A DNA stretch of 6,899 nucleotides. Origin: a bacterium UBA2214 (lineage in GTDB: Bacteria > Zhuqueibacterota > Zhuqueibacteria > Residuimicrobiales > Residuimicrobiaceae). The first letter of the stretch is position 1. Every line of letters starts with the position of its first letter. The stretch spans positions 1,509 through 8,407 of the forward strand of contig DCUM01000224.1 in the NCBI GenBank assembly GCA_002327255.1. Reading direction: 5' to 3'. Positions 1-5,758 of this stretch are shown here, one piece after another. A program made the translations under genes and the position numbers. The notes beneath the pieces were generated by a model. It was not told the origin of the DNA. It saw nothing but the letters and a program-made list of their open reading frames with translations, and made no database searches.

Positions 1-345
1 GAACCGGCGCATCTGCAGATGGAGGCGGATCCGGATTTGATCGAGCAGGTGCTGATCAATTTGTTGATGAATTCGGTGCAGGCGCTGCGCGGACGGACGG
101 AGGGGATCATTCATTTGCAGGCTTTGCTCAATCATCGCGGCCGGGTGGTGCTGCAGGTGATGGATAATGGGCCCGGGGTGACGCCGGAGAATCTGGAAAA
201 GATATTTGTGCCCTTTTTCTCCACCAAGGAAGGCGGATCGGGGATCGGCCTGAGTCTGTCACGGCAGATCATGCGGCTGCACCACGGCTCGATTCATGTG
301 CAATCCGAGCCGGAGATGAAGACGGTGATGTATTTGACGTTTTGA
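1..345 (+). CDS. Sensor histidine kinase, C-terminal ATPase domain (5'-truncated)
   Basis: The frame is open from base 1 and stops with TGA at 343-345, so only the last 114 residues of a longer protein are visible. They are the catalytic HATPase_c domain of a two-component sensor kinase. Counting from the window edge, the N-box is around residues 13-29 with Asn20 and Asn24 (Mg-ATP binding). The G1 box (VMDNGPGV) is at 53-60, the F-box (IFVPFFSTK) at 68-76 and the G2 box (GGSGIGLSLS) at 78-87. This arrangement is typical of NtrB/ZraS-like kinases, in which the G2 box is followed by a short beta hairpin and then the end of the protein, as here. The sensor, HAMP/PAS and phospho-acceptor His regions lie outside the window, so the stimulus cannot be named. 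It points away from the uronate genes and is probably unrelated to them. No response regulator follows it. Confidence 0.93.
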   Translation, partial: EPAHLQMEADPDLIEQVLINLLMNSVQALRGRTEGIIHLQALLNHRGRVVLQVMDNGPGVTPENLEKIFVPFFSTKEGGSGIGLSLSRQIMRLHHGSIHVQSEPEMKTVMYLTF

Positions 346-350
346 GTTTT

Positions 351-411
351 CAGCCGGCGGAGTGACTTTCCGGGAGCACTTTCCCGGGTGCGCCGCGCGC
401 CGGCCCGGCTG
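351..411. repeat. Nested inverted repeat just downstream of the kinase gene
   Basis: CAGCCGG at 351-357 is exactly complementary to CCGGCTG at 405-411. Inside it, CCGGGA (370-375) pairs with TCCCGG (382-387) around a 6-nt loop, and the stretch 391-404 is GC-rich and partly self-complementary. The structure starts 5 bases after the kinase stop codon. There is no run of T after it on the plus strand, so it is not a classical Rho-independent terminator. It may still act as a transcript-end structure or be a short intergenic repeat. The rest of 346-484 shows nothing else I can support, apart from the 10-bp palindrome GGACATGTCC at 425-434. Confidence 0.4.
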
Positions 412-484
412 AATACTTGCTGAGGGACATGTCCGCACCCTGGACCACGAAGAATCCTGAATGCAATGGGAGCAGCTATTAACC

Positions 485-598
485 CTGTCGCGCAGGAGGC
501 ATCTTTGTGGAAAGCGGCAGGTAACCGCGTGCACCATGGATTTGCCATAAACAGGCATTCCTGTTCGCCAGATCACAAGAATGCTTCCTGCATGACAG
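485..598 (-). repeat. ~114-bp palindromic-ended repeat, copy 1
   Basis: The reverse complement of 485-598 aligns over its full length with 1231-1345, with one 1-nt gap. About 75 of 114 positions match by hand count, and the core 485-576 versus 1254-1345 is ungapped at 63 of 92. Shared blocks include ATGCCT-CTGC, a TTACCT-CCGC block and CGAAC. The element also has complementary ends: 485-510 versus 573-598 match at 20 of 26 positions. Two small hairpins sit inside, GCGG/CCGC (514-517 with 525-528) and AACAGG/CCTGTT (550-555 with 560-565), giving a potential three-armed fold. The element ends 14 bases from the stop of the nucleotidyltransferase remnant. I do not recognise the family. It is most like a MITE or REP-type intergenic repeat. 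Confidence 0.6.
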
Positions 599-612
599 CA
601 TACGCAAGATTT

Positions 613-1067
613 TCACACCCGCCGTTGATTTCCATTCAGCCGGAGAATCCTCACGTCTTCCAGATCGATATCTCGCCCGGCGGCTGTTTTTGAAGCAATG
701 AGATCATCTTTTTACAACACATAGAATGCTTGCCTGTGATAGTTCATCACCTGCCTGCGTTCCCCACTGGCGCAAATTCGATTCCTGGCGTCCGGGTCTG
801 TACATCAATGCGCACGCGATCCTGAAATATGGTTATTTCATGATCGATGATTTCGGCAGCGCTGGTCATCGCTGCGGTTCCCATGCCGGCCTCCAGCAGC
901 GCCTCCAATAATTTTTGTGCATAGTCATGGGTTGCTTCGATCAGAATATTCAGATCAAACGTGGCTCGCGGCACGCCATGCAACACCGCCGCAATGCCGC
1001 CGATGACAAGATATCGGACATCATGTTTTTCCAAGCACGCGAATACGCCCTGCAACTGGTTGAGCAT
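613..1067 (-). pseudogene. Decayed nucleotidyltransferase (MNT/AbiEii-like), frameshifted and with a nonsense codon
   Basis: Reading leftward from ATG 1067-1065, the protein begins MLNQLQGVFACLEKH and carries the nucleotidyltransferase signature YLVIGGIAAVLHGVPRATFD (residues 19-38), where the Gly-Gly turn and Asp38 belong to the polymerase-beta fold active site. The second acidic residue of the usual D-x-D is Asn here (codon 40, bases 948-950). The frame runs to ...RIDVQTRTPGIEF and then off track to a stop at 747. One base shifted, from the CCCC run at 762-765 (minus GGGG), the family-like C-terminus resumes as GERRQVMNYHRQAFYVL, hits TAA at 712-714, and continues KDDLIASKTAAGRDIDLEDV to TGA at 613-615. 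With one base restored the gene would encode about 151 residues, the normal size for this small family. Such proteins resemble toxin-antitoxin or AbiEii nucleotidyltransferases. That functional link is inference from family, and this copy is very likely inactive. Confidence 0.8.
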
Positions 1068-1220
1068 CTTTTTGCTCCAAAATATGAGGATTTGCCGAGA
1101 TAATCAGATCGGTGAATTCGTAAAAACTTCCATGCGCTCCTGCAGCGACAGCGCACTGAACCATTTCGATTTGGCTTCCAATGATTCGTCAGCGAAGGTG
1201 TGTGACACAGATTTATTCAT
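1021..1220 (-). pseudogene. Small partner gene of the nucleotidyltransferase, frameshifted
   Basis: From ATG 1220-1218, preceded by AGGA about 8 nt upstream, the frame reads MNKSVSHTFADESLEAKSKW, then FSALSLQERMEVF, and then shifts at the AAAAA run 1122-1126 (minus TTTTT). One base over, the reading continues EFTDLIISANPHILEQKD, AQPVAGRIRVLGKT and stops at TGA 1021-1023. Restoring a single T gives a continuous protein of about 66 residues. I recognise the pattern (a WFxxLSxxERM segment, then FTDLIxxxNP and EQKDAQP) as the short protein often encoded directly upstream of this nucleotidyltransferase type. I cannot name a function. Its 3' end overlaps the start of the nucleotidyltransferase gene by 47 nt, consistent with translational coupling of a two-gene module. 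An in-frame ATG at 1229-1227 is an alternative start but has poorer ribosome-binding-site spacing. The frameshift could be a homopolymer sequencing error rather than real decay. Confidence 0.65.
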
Positions 1221-1230
1221 GACTTCCATC

Positions 1231-1345
1231 CTGACAACGCGTTTATATTCATTGTGACTCTTCGAACGGACATGTCAGTCTCTGGCAGATTCGAAGTCGG
1301 CGCGATTACCTACCGCGTATCACATAGATGCCTACTGCATGACAG
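1231..1345 (+). repeat. ~114-bp palindromic-ended repeat, copy 2 (inverted relative to copy 1)
   Basis: This is the second copy of the element described at 485-598, in opposite orientation, so both outer ends (485 and 1345) carry the same end sequence, CTGCATGACAG in this copy and its degenerate complement in the other. The copy begins about 10 bases upstream of the small partner gene's ATG, so it probably includes that gene's 5' leader. It contains CTTCGAA/TTCGAAG (1260-1266 with 1290-1296). It also keeps the small stem of copy 1 with a C-to-T change that turns a G-C pair into a G-T pair (GCGG...TCGC on the minus strand). A weak TATAAA on the minus strand (1242-1247) could be a -10 box, but no -35 matches. 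Nothing identifiable lies in 1346-1375. Confidence 0.6.
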
Positions 1346-1375
1346 TCGTGGATCATTCATAATGGCGGGCAAACA

Positions 1376-1711
1376 TCAAAACCGCCAGCTCAATCCCAAT
1401 TGGGCCTTGTGACAATCGTGTGCGCAGTACAGGCGAATCGGCCTCTCACTGCCGGCGCCGAGACCGAATCCATGCCCGCCCTTTTCGTAAACATGCAGCT
1501 CGGCAGGCACCTGGTGTTTCTGCAGCGCCAGAAAATAGTGGATGCTGTTTTCAACCGCCACCGTGGCATCATCCGCCGCATGCACCAGAAAAGCGGGTGG
1601 CGTCGCCGCCGTGACGTGCCATTCATTGTAAAAGGTTTCGACGAGCTGCGGATCGGGCGATTCTCCGAGCAGGTTGTTCCTGGAGCCGCTGTGCGTGAGC
1701 CCCTCCTGCCG
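1376..1711 (-). pseudogene. 3' fragment of an alpha/beta-hydrolase esterase (acetylxylan-esterase/BD-FAE type)
   Basis: Directly after the TAG of the lyase gene (1712-1714) the same reading frame stays open to TGA at 1376 and encodes about 111 residues of a different protein. These include GLTHSGSRNNLLGE, then TPPAFLVHAADDATVAVENS, then LHVYEKGGHGFGLG. This is the C-terminal third of a BD-FAE/acetylxylan-esterase-like alpha/beta hydrolase, a secreted or periplasmic enzyme that deacetylates hemicellulose. The catalytic Asp (in HAADDATV) and His (in GGHGFGL) are both there, but the front two thirds with the oxyanion loop and the GxSxG nucleophile are missing. No start codon with a convincing spacing is present, although an AGGAGGGG stretch follows the TAG. 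The last ~25 residues after GHGFGLG match the family poorly. I judge it a non-functional remnant left by a deletion that joined it to the lyase 3' end. Confidence 0.72.
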
Positions 1712-3505
1712 CTACCAGTCGAGCCACAGCAGCACATTCTTGATCGGCGCATTGCGCCGCGCCTCATCGCTGCGATAATCGGGATCCAGCGCGCGCCAAA
1801 GCCCGATCCAATCCGGACGGTTATACGCCAGCGCCGCAAAAACCAGAAAAGCCCGCCGTCCCGGCTGCTCCGCCCAGTGCAGCACATCTTGAGCATACGG
1901 CCATTTGCCCTTGTCTTCGACATAAGGCACCAGAAAGTCGATCCCCCTGCGCAAGCTTCGCCCATCGGGGAGGACGAACGCAAAAAGATCATTCGAGGCA
2001 TCAGAGAGAATCCACGCCGCCGTGACCATGCCGTCCATATTGAAAAGGGAGTAGGAATAGGGTTTGGTGCGCTCCAGCTCAAGCGGAAAGCTGCCATCCG
2101 CTCCCATCTGATTAGGCAGGAGCACCTCCTGAAGCCGGCTGCGGCAGAAGTGCAGCGTGGAATCATCTTCCAGCAGACTGGCATAGGCCGCGGCCTGCGC
2201 GTGCCACCAGGTACCATGATTGTTCTTCCAGTTCATCTCGTCGATGCCATAGGGGTGCGTCTTGAGCCAGATGAGAAAATCGCTAAACCACGCCTTGATC
2301 TGATCCGCTTCTTGCGGAGGGAAAAAGCGCGAACCCTGCAACAGCTTGACGGAGCGGGCGACCTCGATGAAAGAGGTCGCATCGATGATGCCGATGCCGC
2401 GCCCGGTGACCCGGCCCTTGATGGCCTGCGCGTAGAGCAGATGCGGATTCATGCGCGTCTCTGCAGCGATGAACCACGCCTGCAGATGCGGACGCACGGC
2501 TTGCACGTATTTTTCGTCTCCACTGAGAAGCCAGGCCGACGTGAGCGTGCCGGTGATCCAGGAGAGCCGGCCCACGGCGTTGCGGTGAAAGTTGAAATTG
2601 TCCGGATTGTTGAGGCCATCCTTGCGAATATAGGCGCCATCGGGATTTTCGGGATTCGGCCACCAGTAATCGCCCTCTGAATAATAGTCGTGCGGACCGC
2701 CGCTGCTGCGCGAACACAGCGAATCGGTCACGGTAATTGGTTTTTCCCGCAGCATCTCGCCGGCCCGGCGCAGCACGCGCTCCTTTTCCAAATCAATGAT
2801 CGTCTGCTGCATCAGCCGCCGCTGTGAAAGACTCAGGAACGCGGGCTTGATCTTCGCTGCCGTCACACTGGCGACCGATTCGCCTCCGCGCAGCAGCACC
2901 TTGATGCGCGCCGCACCATTGGCGAGTTGGATCACCCGGGAACCCAAAACGGTGCCGAGATTATCGAGCAAAAGCCCCTCACCGGCGAGTCCAAAACGCA
3001 CCACCTGATTGCCATCGAGGCAGCGGCGGCCGGCCTGATCAACCAGCGTTGCCCTGAACAGCGCGGTATCGCCGCAGCTCTGCTGCAATGCAAGCGTGAG
3101 GCGATGCGGCGCACCCCACGGTTCGGACTGATACGCCATCTCCATTTCATCGACAACCACGCGCCTGCCCATCCTGCCGACGGCCTTGAGATGGTTACGG
3201 CCATCCGGAAAGGGTTGCTCGAGCTCGAGCAGGGTGCGATACCACCCTTCGCCCTGATAATAGGGCTTGTCCGGGTCCACCACATCGAAGGCGTTGAAAC
3301 AGTGCGGCAGGGTGATTTTTTCCCAGGGCAATTTTTGATGCTGGGCATCGCGCCACACTTCCCAGATGCCGCCGAGATGGCCGCGCTGGAATTCCCAGCC
3401 GTCGCACAGGCGAATGCCGGGCGCGTTCAGATGCGCCTGGGCGGCCACGCAAAGAAGTGTCAAATGGAAGAGAATGGACAAAAACGCCGAACGATTTGAT
3501 TTCAT
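1712..3505 (-). CDS. Secreted polysaccharide lyase (alginate/glucuronan-lyase type) with N-terminal GH2-derived domains
   Basis: The protein has 597 residues from ATG 3505-3503. An in-frame TTG at 3511 has a better-spaced GGGAG (5 nt rather than 11) and remains possible. Residues 1-24 are a Sec signal peptide ending in AQA. About 30-102 resemble the GH2 sugar-binding domain (ITLPHCFNAFD, YYQGEGWYRTLL). About 103-226 resemble the GH2 domain that normally follows the catalytic barrel (LKAVGRMGRR, YQSEPWG, VVRFGLAGEGLLLDNLGT). The TIM barrel between them is absent. From about 227 to the end is a full-length alginate_lyase (PF05426) (alpha/alpha) domain: DYYSEGDYWWPNPENPDGAY, TRMNPHLLYAQAI, GRGIGIID, NWKNNHGTWW and RTKPYSYSLF. 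By analogy with PL5/PL38 enzymes, Asn429-His430, Arg479 and Tyr483 or Tyr485 are the likely catalytic set. It would cleave uronate polysaccharide by beta-elimination outside the cytoplasm, feeding KduI-KduD-KdgK. Glucuronan or alginate are both possible substrates. Confidence 0.87.
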   Translation of the reverse strand: MKSNRSAFLSILFHLTLLCVAAQAHLNAPGIRLCDGWEFQRGHLGGIWEVWRDAQHQKLPWEKITLPHCFNAFDVVDPDKPYYQGEGWYRTLLELEQPFPDGRNHLKAVGRMGRRVVVDEMEMAYQSEPWGAPHRLTLALQQSCGDTALFRATLVDQAGRRCLDGNQVVRFGLAGEGLLLDNLGTVLGSRVIQLANGAARIKVLLRGGESVASVTAAKIKPAFLSLSQRRLMQQTIIDLEKERVLRRAGEMLREKPITVTDSLCSRSSGGPHDYYSEGDYWWPNPENPDGAYIRKDGLNNPDNFNFHRNAVGRLSWITGTLTSAWLLSGDEKYVQAVRPHLQAWFIAAETRMNPHLLYAQAIKGRVTGRGIGIIDATSFIEVARSVKLLQGSRFFPPQEADQIKAWFSDFLIWLKTHPYGIDEMNWKNNHGTWWHAQAAAYASLLEDDSTLHFCRSRLQEVLLPNQMGADGSFPLELERTKPYSYSLFNMDGMVTAAWILSDASNDLFAFVLPDGRSLRRGIDFLVPYVEDKGKWPYAQDVLHWAEQPGRRAFLVFAALAYNRPDWIGLWRALDPDYRSDEARRNAPIKNVLLWLDW

Positions 3506-3538
3506 GGGCAAATTGACTCCCGTTTAAGATGAAACAAG

Positions 3539-3569
3539 TTGGGCCCCACCAACAACAGGTGGAGCCCAA
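3539..3569 (-). terminator. Strong stem-loop between kdgK and the lyase gene (candidate terminator or leader hairpin)
   Basis: TTGGGCCCCACC at 3539-3550 pairs with GGTGGAGCCCAA at 3558-3569, 11 of 12 positions, around the 7-nt loop AACAACA. It lies 34 bases upstream of the lyase ATG. On the minus strand the stem is followed by ACTTGTTTCATCTT, which is T-rich but interrupted, so termination of kdgK read-through is plausible but not certain. The alternative is a 5'-UTR hairpin that stabilises or attenuates the lyase transcript. Confidence 0.5.
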
Positions 3570-3834
3570 GTATTGACTTGATCGATTCCTCACACGCAAT
3601 AAAGATGAAGCCTTCTCTGGCACGCCACTGTTATTCCGAGATGGCAATTCTTTCCCCATTTTTCAGAAATGACCGGGTGTCAAGTCGAATTGGCGATTGA
3701 CCCACAGGCGTATCATCAAAAGTTGGCAAACTCGCACCTGTTTTTTATGCGAAAAGAATCAGACCGACCCGCATTTCCGCATGGTAGCAGAAAGTTGAAA
3801 TGCCTGCAGCCGGTTTTTCTGCAACAGCGATTTT
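3570..3834. other. Intergenic region between kdgK and the hairpin; probable but unproven promoter region of the lyase gene
   Basis: No coding sequence or RNA gene is recognisable here. On the minus strand there is a perfect TTGACA (3683-3678), but nothing close to TATAAT lies 16-18 bases further on, so I do not call a promoter. Several A/T runs (around 3740, 3815 and 3832) follow the kdgK stop codon without a preceding stable stem. With the hairpin, the whole gap from the lyase to kdgK is 329 bases. That is long for an operon interior and suggests the lyase gene has its own promoter. Confidence 0.3.
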
Positions 3835-4938
3835 TTAGCGCTGCACCCGGGCACTGCCGTTGCCGGCGAGGTGTTCCACTTCCCTGAAGGTGGCCATGGA
3901 GGTGTCGCCCGGCGTGGTCATGGCCAGGGCGCCGTGGGCGGCGCCGAAATCCACGGCTTTTTGCGCGTCCCCCGCCGTCAGGAAGCCGTAAATCAGGCCG
4001 GAGGCAAAACTGTCGCCGCCGCCGACGCGATCGAGAATCTCCAGATTGAGCCGCTGCGCCGCCTGATAAAAGGCGCCGTCGTGCCAGCAGATGGCGCCCC
4101 AGTCGTTTCGCGAGGCGCTTTTGACGCCGCGCAGCGTCGTGGCCACCACCTTGAAATTCGGAAAGGCGCGCACGGCCTGTTCGATCATCTTTTTGAAACT
4201 GCCGACCTCCAGGTCCACCATCTTTTCATCCAGCCCCTCCACCTCCATGCCGAGTGCGGCGGAGAAATCCTCCTCATTGCCGATCATGACATCGACCCAG
4301 GGCGCGATGGCGCGGTTGACCTCACGGGCGCGCTCCATGCCGCCGATGCTCTTCCACAACGAGGGACGAAAATTGAGATCGTAGGAGATGATGGTGTGGT
4401 GCTTGCGGGCCGCGGCCATGGCCTCGAGGATCACTTCCGCAGTGGTCTCCGAGAGGGCGGCATAGATGCCGCCGCTGTGGAACCAGCGGCTGCCCGCCGC
4501 ACCGAAAACCGCTTCCCAGTCGATATCGCCGGGCTTGAGCTGCGAAGCGGCGCTGAGGCCGCGATCGGAGCAACCCACGGCGCCGCGCACGCCGAATCCG
4601 CGTTCCGTGAAATTGAGTCCGTTGCGCACCGTGCGGCCGATGCCGTCATAAGGAACCCATTTGATCAGGCTGGTATCGACGCCGCCCTGGAGGATGAAAT
4701 CCTCGAGCAAACGTCCGACGGGATTGTCCGCAAAGGCGGTCACCACCGCGGTGCGCAATCCGAAGCAGCGCCGCAGTCCGCGGGCGACGTTGTATTCGCC
4801 GCCGCCCTCCCAGGCGCGAAAATGGCGGGCGGTGTGGATGCGTTCCTCGCCCGGATCGAGGCGCAGCATGACCTCGCCCAGGGAGATTTCGTCGTAACGG
4901 CACGTTTGCGGGGATTTTATTTTCAATTCAGATGACAT
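3835..4938 (-). CDS. kdgK: 2-keto-3-deoxygluconate kinase (PfkB family)
   Basis: This cytoplasmic sugar kinase of 367 residues most likely phosphorylates 2-keto-3-deoxygluconate to KDPG, the last step before aldolase cleavage. PfkB features are visible in order. The N-terminal strand EISLGEVMLRLDP is at 17-29. Signature 1, in the form GGGEYNVARG, is at 45-54. ISYDLNFRPSLW, typical of KdgK-like kinases, is at 184-195. Signature 2, DRVGGGDSFASG, is at 303-314 with Asp309 as catalytic base. In both signatures a Gly replaces the commoner Ala. At 367 residues it is longer than the ~310 of E. coli KdgK. The extra length is in the N-terminus and in a 225-260 insert that looks like a lid or linker. 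The start is supported by GAGG (4945-4948), 6 nt upstream. It begins 58 nt after kduD on the same strand, so the two are probably co-transcribed. The substrate assignment rests on motif style plus kduD/kduI neighbours. Fructokinase or another PfkB specificity is less likely. Confidence 0.87.
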   Translation of the reverse strand: MSSELKIKSPQTCRYDEISLGEVMLRLDPGEERIHTARHFRAWEGGGEYNVARGLRRCFGLRTAVVTAFADNPVGRLLEDFILQGGVDTSLIKWVPYDGIGRTVRNGLNFTERGFGVRGAVGCSDRGLSAASQLKPGDIDWEAVFGAAGSRWFHSGGIYAALSETTAEVILEAMAAARKHHTIISYDLNFRPSLWKSIGGMERAREVNRAIAPWVDVMIGNEEDFSAALGMEVEGLDEKMVDLEVGSFKKMIEQAVRAFPNFKVVATTLRGVKSASRNDWGAICWHDGAFYQAAQRLNLEILDRVGGGDSFASGLIYGFLTAGDAQKAVDFGAAHGALAMTTPGDTSMATFREVEHLAGNGSARVQR

Positions 4939-4996
4939 GGTTTTCCTCGATGATTAATCCAATACACGCGTGGCCGCGAGACCGTGGGCCGTTTTA

Positions 4997-5758
4997 TTAG
5001 CGCGCCAGCCAGCCGCCGTCGACCGCAAGGGTGTAGCCATTGACATAGGCCGCCGCTGCGGAGGCCATAAAGACCACCGCACCCTGGAGATCGGCGGGCG
5101 TGCCCCAGCGTCCGGCCGGAATGCGCTCCAGGATCGCCTTGCTGCGCACCGGATCGGCCTGCAGCGCCGCGGTGTTGTCGGTGGCCATATACCCCGGCGC
5201 GATGGCGTTGGCGGTGATGCCGTGGGGCGCCAGCTCATTGGCCAGCAGCCGCGTCAGTCCCATCACCGCGCTCTTGGAAGCGGTATAGGAGGGAACGAGG
5301 ATGCCGCCCTGAAACGACAGCATGGAAGCCACGTTGATGATGCGCCCGCCGCGCCCCTGCTGCACCATGACCCGCGCTGCCGCCTGCGACAGAAAAAAGA
5401 GCGTGCGCAGGTTGATGTTCATGACATCATCCCAGTCTTTTTCGCTGAACTCCAGCAGCGGCGCGCGCCGGATGATGCCGGCGTTGTTGACGAGAATATC
5501 CACCCCGCCGAGCTGTTGCACGGTGCTTTCGATGATCGCGGCGACGCTCTCCCGGCGTGACAAATCCGCCTGGATCGCCGCACAGCGCCGCCCCAGCGCC
5601 TCTATTTTCACCACGCTGTCGCCCAAATCCAGCACATCGACCACCGCCACATCCGCGCCCGCTTCGGCCAGACCCAGCGCCATCCCCTGCCCCAGTCCGC
5701 GCGCCGCACCGGTGACGATGGCGACCTTGCCGTCCAGTTTGAATTGATCCACTATCAT
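4997..5758 (-). CDS. kduD: 2-dehydro-3-deoxy-D-gluconate 5-dehydrogenase (short-chain dehydrogenase)
   Basis: KduD is a cytoplasmic NAD(H)-dependent SDR that reduces 2,5-diketo-3-deoxygluconate to 2-keto-3-deoxygluconate, between KduI and KdgK. From ATG 5758-5756 it has 253 residues, the same length as E. coli KduD. Visible SDR elements are the nucleotide-binding TGAARGLG (16-23), NNAG (91-94), catalytic Ser145 in NVASMLSF, Tyr158 and Lys162 in YTASK, and the C-terminal VNGYTLAVDGGWLAR. QFKLDGKVAIVTGAARGLGQ at the start and NNAGIIRRAPLLEFSEKDW are characteristic of KduD rather than a generic 3-ketoacyl reductase. The frame is open 29 codons further upstream, but GAGGAA at 5766-5771 places the start at 5758, and the extra residues match nothing in the family. 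It ends with tandem stops (TAA TAA), 58 nt before kdgK. Confidence 0.92.
   Translation of the reverse strand: MIVDQFKLDGKVAIVTGAARGLGQGMALGLAEAGADVAVVDVLDLGDSVVKIEALGRRCAAIQADLSRRESVAAIIESTVQQLGGVDILVNNAGIIRRAPLLEFSEKDWDDVMNINLRTLFFLSQAAARVMVQQGRGGRIINVASMLSFQGGILVPSYTASKSAVMGLTRLLANELAPHGITANAIAPGYMATDNTAALQADPVRSKAILERIPAGRWGTPADLQGAVVFMASAAAAYVNGYTLAVDGGWLAR

Noticed and set aside
485..598. Integron attC site (imperfect palindrome beside a toxin-antitoxin-like module)
   Set aside because: The ends do not carry the RYYYAAC / GTTRRRY core sites, and the two copies are inverted rather than in the same orientation.
466..693. 75-codon plus-strand open frame
   Set aside because: It runs through the repeat copy and then antisense to the nucleotidyltransferase 3' end, with no family resemblance.
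1390..2217. 275-codon minus-strand frame rich in Arg/Met/Trp/Ser
   Set aside because: It overlaps both the lyase and the esterase remnant in another frame. The conserved motifs of both families are in the overlapping frame, so this is a shadow.
1400..2680. 426-codon open frame on the plus strand
   Set aside because: It lies antisense to the lyase gene, has no recognisable domain or ribosome-binding site, and its composition is what the complement of a GC-rich gene gives.
3678..3683. Perfect TTGACA -35 box on the minus strand
   Set aside because: No TATAAT-like box lies at 16-18 bp spacing. The same problem applies to the TTGACA at 5942-5947.
3871..4935. 354-codon open frame on the plus strand
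   Set aside because: It is the antisense image of kdgK, rich in Ala/Gly/His with no motif. The minus-strand reading has complete PfkB signatures.
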